A DNA stretch of 39,022 bases from Acanthaster planci (Eukaryota; Echinodermata; Asteroidea; Valvatida; Acanthasteridae): contig NW_019091603.1 of assembly GCF_001949145.1 (NCBI RefSeq), forward strand, positions 216,367 through 255,388. Reading direction: 5' to 3'. Below the pieces are notes generated by a model, which was given only the letters and a program-made list of their open reading frames with translations, had not been told where the DNA came from and did no database searches. The position numbers were made by a program, and so were the translations under genes. Of the stretch, positions 20,900 to 31,690 are shown one piece after another. The first letter of the stretch is position 1; each line of letters opens with the position of its first letter.

Positions 20900-23300
20900 A
20901 CGTCAGGTTTGGATGTCTGGGGATGTGGACTGAAGAGACGCAGCGGTAGGTCTGCGTCACGATGACAAATTTACTGTGACAGAACTGAAAAAGATAGGAA
21001 GACTGCCTGGAAAACGTTATTTGTTTGTTCCTGTCTATCTTGGTGCCTGGTAACGTAGTCTCGAATGCTGGTAGGTTTAGACTTGTAGCGGTCATTAGAG
21101 ATTACCAGGTAAAGCATGGACTCACTTCCCTGTGGCCTGGGTGGGCCTGCCGATAATAGCCAGAGTAGCTCCAGAAGGCTTTGACAGAGATTCTGGATTT
21201 TTTCAGGGGGGGGGTGTCCACATGGGATGGCATATTCAGTGGGGCAATGATCCGGGAAGTTGGCCTGGAAAGTGTTACCGTGTGGATTATGTCTGGATGC
21301 TCACATTGTAGATATGTCAGAGGCTAGGTAGGTTGCATTTGCATGTAAAGGCCGCCTGGAAAAGTGGGGTAGTGGTTCATATTCATTGAGGAGGGAGCCC
21401 AAAGACTCTCACAATACATATATAATCGAAGACAGATAGGATGAGCATTTATAATACTCATAATTTATAATACAAGGTCATATTTATGACAAGGACTTTT
21501 TTATTCATCTTTATTTTTCGTAACTGATAACACAAGGAATTTGTAAAATTCAAAGGACCCTACTTTAACAGTGTTCCACTGTGTTCGATAGATTAGTTGT
21601 CTCCAAGACGTTCTGCTTGAAGGCCCTAGACAAAGGGAAGGCGACAAGGGGGAGCGGTCCGCCAAGGCAAAGAGCCTAGTTCACGAATGGGAGCCCCATA
21701 GCAAGAGTGTCTTAAGACGTGGGATGGTTGGTTGACTGGCACAGGCATGGTTGGTGTTTTCCTCTGGAAGGGAGGCTATGAATGATCAACCGTGAAGTTT
21801 TGGAAAATTGTCCCAGAAGATTCCAGTCGTGCTATGTCATTTGAACAAGTCATGGCTGTTGCCTTCCTCCAGTGAAGCAGCTAATGGCAGGCTGAGCACC
21901 TGAATCATGTCTTGCTGAAGAAGACAGAGGCGGCGGCAATTGGACGGAGTGAGGGCGCTGATGGAATCAACTTTGTTCTTTTCAGAAGACAATGCTGGTT
22001 GGCTGGTCGGGGACAGGGCAGTGCCTCGTTCCGAGCCATGCGCAGCCCCGTAGGGAACAGCATGCTCCCTATGGAGTATGCCTGGCTGGTGCGATTCCAG
22101 AGTGGATCCCTGCCCGATGTAACCATGGCTCGCGGCTGGAATGGGTGGAACGGCCTGCTCCACCAGAAACGAGTCCGGGCCGGTGGAGGCTGATTACGGT
22201 CTAACGCCAAGGCAGCGAGCGAAGGAGGTCGGAACTTCATTAATGGGCTGGAAGGCCAACATTCAAGCCGCAGAGGTATGTTTGTGGTGGTCGAGGAATT
22301 TGATGAAGATGAGAAGCGCTTGCCTTTTTCAGTGGTGGGCGACCCGGCAGAGGTAGCAGACGGGGTTGCGGGAGGCGTACCGCTTAGGGTGCATTCCCAG
22401 TCGAGGACAGCGGGAACTGCAGAATTACGGACAGAGGGCCTAGGGGAGAAGAGGCTCGATGATGTCTAGTTGAAAGCATGAGTCAGAGATGGGCTGCGGT
22501 GACTTGAAGCTAAGGCGATGGGCATCCTGGCAGCAGAGGTGGCAGATGGGGCAGCGAGAGACGGAATGCAGATGCAGCTGCGAGAGGTGGAACGCCCGGG
22601 TGCGTTCCCGGTCGAGGTCAACAGGAACTACAGAATTCCAGGCAGAAGGACCAGGAGAAATGAGGTCCAATGACCCGGTGAAGCCCATAAAAAGCCCGAG
22701 CCACAGTGTGCTTGAAGCACCCAGTGGCGGATGGCCCGGCAGCTGAGGTGGCAGCCAGGGCCGTGGAATGCCTGAGGAGCAGTCTCAGAGGGAGTACACC
22801 CCGGGGAATGCCAGAGAAGTAGAGTTCTAGGCCAATGTTGAACGGCGGGTGGTACTGTTTGGTGTTGCCAAGAAATGCTGGCTGGAACGTTGTGTGGATT
22901 TCTCTGGGCCATGTTGGGCGAAAGGCGTCAGGCGTACCTCACGATGGCGGAACGGGCCCTGAAGACGTCTGACGGGGGTACTCTCTGGGAGTCCCTGCTG
23001 GCTCACCAGGCCAGCAATTGACCAAGGAGACAGGGTCCTAGCCAGATCCTGGCGGTGTCCCTGCTCGGGTCTTCCGCAGTCAACCACAGAGCTTCCCCGT
23101 CAGCTCCGTGGGGCCGAATGAACCACCGGCCTGGCCAGATCCTGGCTGGAACCCTCTGGATGACAGCAAGGCCTTTTCCTTGTCCTGGTAACCGGAGAAG
23201 ACAGGGGATTATGACAGATCCTGACAGCGATCCCCTGAATTCAAACGGCTAAGGCCTATAATTCACAGGTAGGGTAGACACAGTGTAGCTGGAACAAACC
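20900..23300 (-). repeat. GC-rich degenerate block with internal duplication and coding-like frames
   Basis: This block is clearly richer in G and C than its surroundings. It contains a tandem duplication of about 212 bp: gggtgcattcccagtcgagg at 22387 and gggtgcgttcccggtcgagg at 22599, each followed by a gaact-cagaatt block; a partial third unit is near 22736. Minus-strand frames are Pro/Ser-rich and repeat GPSAWNSVVPV versus RPSVRNSAVPA. The repetitive, proline-rich character recalls retroelement ORF1 regions such as that at 14.9 kb, but no diagnostic motif is seen, so the class is open. Confidence 0.4.
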
Positions 23301-23384
23301 TCGTCGTACCGATGGTAAACACCTGCAGGGTGCACATACGAGAAAACTGAAGAAAGAACACAAAAAGAACACTCTTACCAATAA

Positions 23385-23720
23385 ATGGATAAATGCAGGT
23401 TATACATTATTCACAAAGGAAGGAAAGGTGATCAAATCGACACAGAACTGTGTAGCAAAAACGGAAGCTCGATAAATCGAAGATGCCTCGAAAGACACGT
23501 CCGTTACGTTACGGCACTGAGAAAAGAAGGACGATTATGGCGGCGAGGCCACGCTGCATTGTGGGAGGTCAGGATGCATTACGGGTGATGAAATCTTTTC
23601 AGTGAATGAATAATACGCACATGGGAAACTTGCATATGTAGTGACTGTTTGGGTAGGTAGAGCGCCGTAGACTCTAAAATTTAAGGCCTAAGGGACTGCA
23701 ATCTTTGTGGGTAGGTTGAA
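23385..23720 (+). repeat. Dispersed repeat family R2, copy 1
   Basis: Matches 35595-35900 over the blocks ttgatcaaat-acacag, gtagcaaaaacggaagctcgataa-cgaagatgcc, cattgtggg and tttgggtaggt-gag, in the same order and orientation. The gggtaggttgaatgcact block is repeated near 23707. No protein-coding content is recognised and the class is unknown. Confidence 0.6.
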
Positions 23721-25016
23721 TGCACTGCATCTTGGCAAAAGCATTCAGACAAAATGTCATCACACAATCAATTTTGTTCTGCCTTTACCAGCTTTTGATC
23801 TGCCATGTTATATAAAAGGTTTATTATAATTATTTTTGTTCAGACTGCAGGGACTGGGAAACAGTCTAACTCGGAACATGTTCAAGCCGTGACTAAGGGC
23901 TGCATTCGAGTGAGCTACTTGTGTTGGGCAGGAGTTAGACCCATGGGTCAATGAGGGTATACACCCATTGCGTATACAGAAATATAATGCATGTGCACCA
24001 CACTAGGGTTGAGCTGGAGGAAATGTGCAGAATGCAGCCAACCACTACTGGTCCATATTGCCTGGTACCCAGTTTATGTGTCATGCATGGTTTACCATGG
24101 AAAATTGAACATTGATTGACAGCACGACCTACGTTTTACAAAATGCAAAAAATTATGGGGTGATTTCAAGTCTTTGCAAGTAAAGTATACACAATTACAC
24201 ATGTGTGTTCAACCACATGTGGCATTGGGTGACATGGGCTGGTGATGAGCGATCAGTCCTAATGAATGCCTTGGGCGTAATTGAGGTAATTCTAACACAA
24301 ACCTTATAATAAATTGGATGCCATAATCCCACATATTGTGTTGATATTTTAAGAGCTGTTATTGATATGTTGGTCGGACAATTTGCCCGAGCATCTTTGA
24401 TTTTGACTGGACAAGCAAAATAAGTGCTAGGAAAATGTACGATGTCCGACCGTAATTTCATGCTCTGACCCTCTGAAAAATACATATTATGTTCACGTCA
24501 TAACACTCTAGAACTAAGCAGTAGGGCATACCCACACTTAAGTGGGGCTTTGAGTAATATTCTACTTCAATCAGTCCTTCATTGTAAAGGAGTGCAATCA
24601 CGTAAGCACTCCCACTGCCCTCCTCAACACTCCTAAAGGAGCGTAAAAGACTGTGCCCAAATGCAAGGGAACCTTGTGAATAACCTCACCAAAAAATGGA
24701 ATGTGCTAGACCCCCCGGGTACAAACAATGGTTTGACCTCATTTTCCACTTCTTTTAATTGGTTTATTTTAAGGAGAGGGATTTGCTCTCCTGAGAGATT
24801 TGAGGAAAGCAATTTATAGCTCTCCTGGATTTTCTTAAAATGAAGGACTGTTCAATGTATATGAAGTTCTTGAAAGGTTATACATATCCAAAGGACCTGA
24901 CCACTAATTACGCAGAGCCCGTTTTTGGTTCTGCATTCATTCCAAAGGTAAAAATTCTGCAATTTATGTCCATTTACTGTGACAAATTACAAGTCCTACA
25001 GGCCTTCACTAGAAAA

Positions 25017-25590
25017 ACCAACCAACCAACCAACCAACCAACCCAACAAACACCCCAACAAACAAACACCCCAACACCCCAACAAACAAACAAACAAACA
25101 AACAAACAAACAAACAAACAAACAAACAAACAAACAAACAAACAAACAAACAAACAAACAAACAAACAAACAAACAAACAAACAAACAAACAAACAAACA
25201 AACAAACAAACAAACAAACAAACAAACAAANNNNNNNNNNNNNNNNNNNNNNNNNNNNNNNNNNNNNNNNNNNNNNNNNNNNNNNNNNNNNNNNNNNNNN
25301 NNNNNNNNNNNNNNNNNNNNNNNNNNNNNNNNNNNNNNNNNNNNNNNNNNNNNNNNNNNNNNNNNNNNNNNNNNNNNNNNNNNNNNNNNNNNNNNNNNNN
25401 NNNNNNNNNNNNNNNNNNNNNNNNNNNNNNNNNNNNNNNNNNNNNNNNNNNNNNNNNNNNNNNNNNNNNNNNNNNNNNNNNNNNNNNNNNNNNNNNNNNN
25501 NNNNNNNNNNNNNNNNNNNNNNNNNNNNNNNNNNNNNNNNNNNNNNNNNNNNNNNNNNNNNNNCAAACAAACAAACAAACAAACAAACAA
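25017..25590. repeat. (CAAC)n / (CAAA)n tetranucleotide array interrupted by an assembly gap
   Basis: A short (CAAC)n run from 25017 passes through mixed caacaccc units into uninterrupted (CAAA)n from about 25080 to 25230. N follows from 25231 to 25563, and (CAAA)n resumes to about 25590. On the transcribed minus strand this is (TTTG)n. The open frames crossing it are artefacts of the repeat and the gap. The true length is unknown. Confidence 0.97.
25231..25563. other. Assembly gap (333 N)
   Basis: A run of 333 N lies inside the (CAAA)n array. The size may be an estimate. It lies just 36 bases from the 148-bp MITF-family exon. Confidence 0.99.
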
Positions 25591-25598
25591 AACTGTAC

Positions 25599-25746
25599 CT
25601 GAATCCTGAGCATCATGCGCCGATTTACAGACTGCAGTTTCTTCTGGTATTCCTCAGCAACTTTATATTTTGCCTGCTCCTTCTGCAGTTTCATAATATA
25701 GTCCACAGAGCACTTCAAAATAGTTCCCTTGTTTTGCCTCTGGTCA
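25599..25746 (-). CDS. MITF/TFE-family bHLH-Zip exon: loop, helix 2 and leucine zipper (148 bp)
   Basis: This exon continues the MITF/TFE homologue. It completes the split Pro codon and then encodes 49 residues beginning [20 protein letters not shown] and ending [10 protein letters not shown]. NKGTILKxSVDYIxKLQxEQ is the family's helix 2 and zipper entry, and RxxLRIQ closes the zipper. The acceptor is a pyrimidine-rich tract ending cccaag (AG at 25747-25748) and the donor is gtacag (GT at 25597-25598). Length and phase match an ungapped alignment with vertebrate MITF, so the family's zipper register is kept. The exon makes the dimerisation surface; family members usually dimerise only with each other. 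Oddities are Gln-Arg-Gln where vertebrates have Met-Arg-Trp before NKGT, and a (TTTG)n array that starts a few bases into the downstream intron. The exon lies about 12.1 kb from the 76-bp exon and 12.8 kb from the terminal one. Confidence 0.95.
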
Positions 25747-26006
25747 CTTGGGAAAAGGAAGACAATAAAATGAATAAATGTCCACACAGAGCAAACCTGC
25801 TTTTACTTTGAGTAATGCCACCAGTTCAGGCAAATAGTGTGACTTAAATTTCCCCCCAGTAATGTGTTGAGGGTCTATATATGAATACTCATTAACAGAA
25901 CTTCTATCAGTTATTAAGGACATTTCCCTTAATGATGCAACTTACAAGCAAAGAATTCACACAAAAGCCTATCAGGTCTATTTGTAAATAACAAATCCAT
26001 CACAGA

Positions 26007-26093
26007 ACCTGGGTTGTCATATACATTACAATCAAGAGTGTAATATACCTGACAACCCAGGTTGTCAGGTATATTACAATCACAGTGTAAAAT
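26007..26093. repeat. Small direct duplication with a 17-bp perfect hairpin
   Basis: The text cctgggttgtcatatacatt...agtgtaa is repeated as cccaggttgtcaggtatatt...agtgtaa about 50 bp later. The junction forms a perfect inverted repeat: 26041-26057 (taatatacctgacaacc) pairs with 26060-26076 across a 2-nt loop. Confidence 0.75.
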
Positions 26094-26599
26094 GTCACTA
26101 GCTTTTTCAAATTAAGAAAATTAGAAACAGTAAGCAAATTCTGAACTGCAGATGATAAGGCAGAATTTCGATTGTTAGATGGCCTAATCTAAAGTCAATG
26201 TTAAAATCAATGAGTATTAGGATGACACAATACTGTTGAGAAAAATGTAACATCATCTCAAGCAGTCTGAAAATGATCGTAAAACTGCACAGAAGAATTT
26301 TAAGGCCAGTATAAACAAACCCATACAACTCAGCCATGTTTGGTACAATATTGTGTAACTACAGGAACAACACCCCACCATGCCAATCAACCCCCCTTCT
26401 CACTTCCATTTCAATTTTTTTTTTTTAATTAATTTCTTTTTTGGAATTACTTTAAGGAGCCTACTTCTAAAGGTTTAAAGCCCTCTGCAAGGTATCAATC
26501 ATTTAGGGGTCTAATAAGCAGTTAATGGCACTTAAGGGACAAAGAAAGAGATTAAATGGCTTCACCAATGGTAACAAATGCATTAAGTTCCCCCCCAGA

Positions 26600-27520
26600 A
26601 ACAAACCAAACCTCCCAGCAAAAAATATGGAATCCTCCCTTGAAAAATTATGCTATTCCAATGATGCTGTTTTTATGCTCTTGTATTGTCGTATCAGGCC
26701 ATCACTGTTTTACTATATGTTGACTGATTGGAAGTGATGGAGGCATTGTACATTGCTTGAAGTTCCAGGAGATTGAGTTCCATGAAATTGTTGGTCCAGC
26801 TGTCCTTATGTTTACAGTCAGGGTGGAGAGGCTCCTGTCAAGAGGCAGTGACACTGGCTATGATCATCATCTTGGCAGGCTACTTTTTAAATTTCAATTG
26901 TCTGCCAACAAACGGAGATGCGGCTGAATATCCCTCCAAATGCTTGATGAAGCCTCTCTACTGTTAACATCAGGACAGTGGGACTAAACTGGTTGATGGT
27001 GTCCTGTTTCAGCAATAGCATGCTAAAGGGTGTAGTGGTCTCAATCATTGTTGACACCACAGGACTAGGCCCACTAGCTTTGCTCTCAAGTCCCAGTACA
27101 TCTTTAGAGCCACACTCTAGCTGGCACTGCCTGAAATTAGAAGATGAGAAGTCTTCTCTGCACTGCCAAAGATTGGTGATGCACTCTTCAGGCAGGGTTG
27201 CTATGCCCCATGTGAGGTTGAGAACTGCCCCAAGGAAAATAGGATTTTGTGACAGAGAAGTGTGACTGCTTAATTTACAATGAACTCCTATCCTATAACC
27301 TTAAGTCATAGCTTCAATGGTCTTAGTTATCAAAGGCCCTACTTCAAACTAGTCCGACAGGTATTGAAAAAGCATAAAATCTACCTCACTACATGTAGTG
27401 AGAGATCTTGTAGTGTTGCTTTATTCCCTATGGGATGTACCGGTACACTGCGTCGAAGGCATTCACTTGTCAGGAGGAGGTTATGGTGAGGAGATTCTAG
27501 AGAGTATCAAGTGTCTCAAG
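26600..27520 (-). pseudogene. DIRS-like retrotransposon pol relic 1 (RT and start of RNase H)
   Basis: The minus strand shows ordered, frame-broken RT and RNase H blocks: VNAFDAVYRYIP (RT motif A region), GRFYAFSIPVGLV (GxxYxFxxLPFGL-like), then LGAVLNLTWGIATLPEECIT, LRAKLVGLVLWCQQ, LRPLHPL and LNLLELQAMYNAS (start of RNase H). The expected YLDDW stretch between the second and third blocks is missing, so there is an internal deletion. Many stops occur. The order and motifs fit DIRS/Ngaro-type pol. Relic 2 at 32.7-33.4 kb carries the equivalent block INVFELQAVFNSL, so the two are separate copies. Confidence 0.6.
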
Positions 27521-28800
27521 ACTGACTCAGTCACGTTGTGATGCAGAGTCTGCTCTACTGGGTCAGTCTTTCTCTGGGAGCAGACACTTGTAAAGCAGGT
27601 GTTGGCTTTGGGATATGGGTCGTCTTCCGATAATCCCAGAGGCCAAAGCTCCAAGGAACATCTGTGTGGTCTAAAGGTCAAGGTGTAGTGAGTGCGTACC
27701 GCCTTGGTGATTTATCTGCTGGAGTGACAATGTGATAAGCAAAGTACTCTTGTCCCTGAAATCTGAAAATTCAGGAATGGAAGTACTCTGTGAAATTTGG
27801 GAAGGACAAGTAGAAATCAAAAGTCTGGGGTCCATCCTTGGTTTCAACTGCCAACAAGAAGTGTGAATGGATAAAGTCCATCATGTATGGAAGGAAGACA
27901 ATCAAGTCACATTTGGACTAGGAGAATGCTTGTAGATGGGACCTTATAAAGGTGACAGAGAGGAACCAAGTCTACCAGGCTTGCCCTCAGGCTGAAGATG
28001 AGCTGAAAAAAAGATGATGTGAAAAAAAGCCCGAGCAGAGGACCTGAGCCCAACTTACATAAGTCGGAGAATGTGTAAGGATAGGAATCATGAGATTGTT
28101 TCAGAATCCAGGACAGCTGGTAAGTTTATATGTGACGTCAAAGTAAGCTCCAGTTTCAACAGTGCATCTGCCTATGAAGGGCCAGTTGATAAAGTGTTTA
28201 ATTGTGGGAATGGCTAGCTGGTGAGAGCAAGTGGTAACAACTGTCAAGGTGAGGACTCCTAAGGCACTGACAAAGTGACAGGATTGAAGCTCAGAAGTTC
28301 CTTTGACATAGATGAAGCTTCCCTTGGGTGGGCTGGAACGTGAAGTAAGACAATTTCAGATATACAAATGAAGCCTGGGTGATGACAGGGGTTGAGTGAC
28401 TGTAAAAGGAACCGCATGCACATGTAATAATTATGGAAGAAGAGTGGAGTTCAATAATGAGTTGGGCCGAGCAAAAAGGCAGACACGAATCCAAGTGGGC
28501 AGCCGAAAGGACAGACACAGGTATTCATCTGACTGGCCAGATGTCTGCTGGACCTTATTACTGTAGGTAGCACCTGTAAGTGCAGGCAATGAGGACACTT
28601 GAGAAGTGATGTAGTCAGACTCAAGAGAGAGGAGGCAGTGTTGAAGTTCCCTTCAGGTCTGCATCTTCCAGCACTGCCTGTGAGGGTTGAGCAGAGGGCA
28701 GAGCAGGATTTGACAAGTGTGGAGCTGAGGGACAAGAAATTGTTCAAGTGTTTGTCCTCTGAATCAATTGTGGCTACCAGTTAGTTTGCGATGAAGGTCT
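27520..28800 (-). other. GC-richer sequence upstream of pol relic 1, possibly part of the same element
   Basis: It has no recognisable domain. The minus strand has Ser/Leu-rich open frames (for example 28451-28747) without motifs I can assign. Its position just 5' of the RT relic would suit decayed retroelement sequence. Confidence 0.25.
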
Positions 28801-29920
28801 TTCCCATATAGGGTTACCTGGAATTTAATTCACGCCATAACATTGGAAGCTTATCACACCCAATCCTGAACAATAGTTCTATGGGTATATATAGATAGGC
28901 AAAGAAAACTTCATGAATTACTTGAAGACAGAGGTGACCTTTTTTGTCCAGGGGGCCCCCAGCATGACTGCAGTGGGGGCTGGACAGTGGGAAAAAATCC
29001 CTTTCAAGTACAAAAAGAAAGATACTCCAATAAGAGAAATGAAAAAATAGGAGACGGTGAAGAAAGACTCCTAGTAACCTAGAGAAAGATGATTTGACTT
29101 TATCTTTATTGAGAAACGAGCTACTGCTAGAAAATCAGCCAAGTTTGAAGTTGTCCTTAACCACTTGCAGCCAGGTACTTTTTTTAACCATTGTACATGT
29201 ATGTGCTGCTGGGGTTGTGTTTTTCATATTTTCGTTTTTCAAAAATTTTCAAAAATTCATATTAAATATATCAAATTCATATGAACACGTAAACCTCATA
29301 GAATGATTGGCTTGTGGCGAGTCTAGCCTGACAAGCAAGCTCCACTGACCCTTCAGTTTTGCAGCCACACCATCCACTCTGTATTGAGCCTCCATTGTGT
29401 GGTGTTGCATTATCCTTTTTTGTTCCGGGCATTGACCCAGCACGTTGCTATACTGCTGTGTTCCAATGCAGAGCAATTGATGGTCAAGACCCCACGGTGT
29501 AATATGCAGTTAGTGCATGGAAAGCTTTGTCCATGCACAGGGCAATGTAAACAGTTGAATGCGTGCGGGCCATGATGGACAAAGGAGTCATGCTATAAAA
29601 CCTGGGGTCTAAAAGTGTGCTTTTTTGGACCGCTGTTGCATCTAATCTTTGCTACTTTTTTGAAACTATGGGACGTTAAAACAAGTACACAAAGAAATAC
29701 ACACAGACAAATGTTTGCAGAGAACTTTTTTTCTCTTATTTTTCTTCTTGTCATTTCTCTTCTTGTGTATTCCTTTCATTTCTCATTGAAATGGTTCAAC
29801 TCATAAAACTAGTAAAATAAATTTCCACTCTTTCCAATCAAATAAAAGGCAAAACTCACAAAAAGGTAAGATCATCACTTCACTACAATACATTTCCCGA
29901 CTATGACTGAACTCCTCACA

Positions 29921-30115
29921 CCAGTACAAGGAATTTTGGTACTTTTTCAAGGGATGAAAATCCAACAACCTCAAAGTAATGCATTCCAGAAACTTAGTCT
30001 TTTTTTGTCATTTTTTCAAGGGTTGACCCAATCGGTAAAACCAGTACAAGGAATTTTGCTACTTTTTCAAGGAATCAAAATATAACATGTCCTGAAACTT
30101 GTACATTCAATGAAC
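29921..30115 (+). repeat. Two-copy tandem duplication with 120-bp period
   Basis: ccagtacaaggaattttg followed by ctactttttcaagg occurs at 29921 and again at 30041, exactly 120 bp apart. The copies diverge after about 60 bp. Confidence 0.8.
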
Positions 30116-30123
30116 TTGTTATT

Positions 30124-30397
30124 TCCTTCCCCACGCGGAGTGGGTTCGGTTTCCTAGTGATACTTACCCCTGCCCAGCCTACATATGCAAATTTCCAAAG
30201 TGTCCATTACAATTCGTTGAAAAGACTTGATTATGTATTCTGCCCCTTGACCCTCCACAATGCATTGCGGTCCTGCCGCCATGTTCATCCTTTTCGAAGC
30301 GGTAAGATCACCAGAGCCAAAGTGGGAAGGACGGGCAGGAGCGGCTGGGCAGGGTAAGTATCACTAAGACACCCAACCCACTCCATGTAGGGAAGGA
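30124..30397. mobile_element. Inverted-repeat (MITE-like) element, about 274 bp
   Basis: Terminal inverted repeats of about 55 bp (30124-30178 and 30343-30397) begin tccttcccc and end ctgcccagcc, with several mismatches. No coding capacity is present. Just outside, acccctgcccagcctacata is repeated directly at about 30414, a partial third copy of the terminal sequence, suggesting nested or rearranged insertion. No target-site duplication is obvious. Confidence 0.7.
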
Positions 30398-31348
30398 GTC
30401 TCTTGCATTCACATACCCCTGCCCAGCCTACATATGCAGAGTGGCAACGTATCCTGGAGGTGGGTTGGCGATGGGAGTATAATACCTAAAAGAACATCAG
30501 GCGGTTATCGCAAGAGCGAACACCCACCCAGTGACCCTAATAAGGCTAGCTATCAGCCGTCTGGCGCTGGATGTTGCCTGGACTACCGAGCGTGCCAGTT
30601 GTGCTTGTGCCCGTTCTTGTGCATTTTGTAAGATAGATTTTGGGGTGCCCTGCTTGTGCTTGTGTAGGCACATAACATGGAGATGCACACAACCACAGTA
30701 CATGTACGTGTCATTCAAGCACGTGTTTGTCGGTACATGCACTTATACTTTTATAGTCCTGGCAGTTCACGCTTGTGCATTCCTTCCCCACGCCAGTGCT
30801 TTTGTTTTACTTTTCGTGTCTTTGATTTAATTTTGATTGAAAAGCTTATTAGGTCTTAGGTCTGCAGTGGCATTAGGGGATAAAGGGAACAGGAAACTTT
30901 CCACGTACATTGCGTTGTTTTCCCCAAAGTTTTCTCAAACACTTTCTCCAGCTAATGCTGTTTTCAAATTGATATATTACCATTTTTTGACAGACTTTTT
31001 TCACTCGCATAATCATTTTTACACCTGTAAACATGTACCATGTGACTTGTATCTTGTCAGATATAATTTTTTCAGCAAACTTCAACAGTCCTTGGCCAGT
31101 CAGTCACAACATATTCCTATCACAAGTATCAGCCCTGGCAGTGGTACAGCCTGACTAATCACTCGGAAGAAATATAATGGCATTCAAGACCTTGTTAATT
31201 CGGAAACACTGAAATACTTTGCCAAGATCTGCAGATTTCAAGAATGGACAGTTTTGTTTATTAAACACCAGCGTACACTAATGTTCCAGTGTAATGTTCA
31301 CGCATCTTAATGAAAGAAACCACGTGAATTAAGTGCAAAGGTGTTGTA

Positions 31349-31690
31349 CGTGTACATTGTTTGAAAACGTCTTTGGTTGGAAAGGATCAAGTAGAACAAA
31401 ACATCATTTTCCTCAATAATTTTTGTAAACTTGAACGTGGGACCTTTGTGGGGAAGTATGAGATCCAATGGGTGCTAACGACATCTTACGTCAAGTTTCG
31501 TGGAATTAGAGGGACCGGTCTGGATTTTGGGGCCGAAAAACAAAATTTGTACATTGCGGTTATTGGAAAGGACCAAGTGGACCAAAACATCATTTTTCCT
31601 CCTAATACTTGTAAACTTAAATGTGGGATATTTGTGGTCCAGTATGTTATCCGATGGGTGCTTTAGACATTTTAAATCGAGTTGGGTCTC
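31349..31690 (+). repeat. Two-copy tandem repeat with about 186-bp period
   Basis: ttggaaaggatcaagtagaa near 31377 recurs as ttggaaaggaccaagtggac near 31563. Each copy is followed by caaaacatcatttt, cttgtaaactt, tgtgggga and atgggtgct blocks. Both copies translate in one frame (GKDQVxQNIIF), but no family is recognised. Confidence 0.75.

Larger units (their letters stand above)
12759..25598 (-). other. Last intron of the MITF/TFE homologue (about 12.8 kb, including a gap)
   Basis: The intron runs from the donor gtacag at 25598 to the acceptor tttttcag at 12759. Listed separately inside it are a Penelope-like RT relic, a DIRS-like ORF1 relic, a Tc1 transposase pseudogene with a nested MITE, a GC-rich degenerate block, an R2 repeat and the (CAAA)n array. 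The stretches 13.75-14.85, 16.45-17.75, 19.75-20.9 and 23.75-24.95 kb show only short chance open frames. Confidence 0.85.

Noticed and set aside
24840-25811. Long open frames (193-323 residues) spanning the CAAA/TTTG array on both strands
   Set aside because: They are produced by the tetranucleotide repeat and the N gap. Only the 25599-25746 part is real coding sequence, and on the minus strand.
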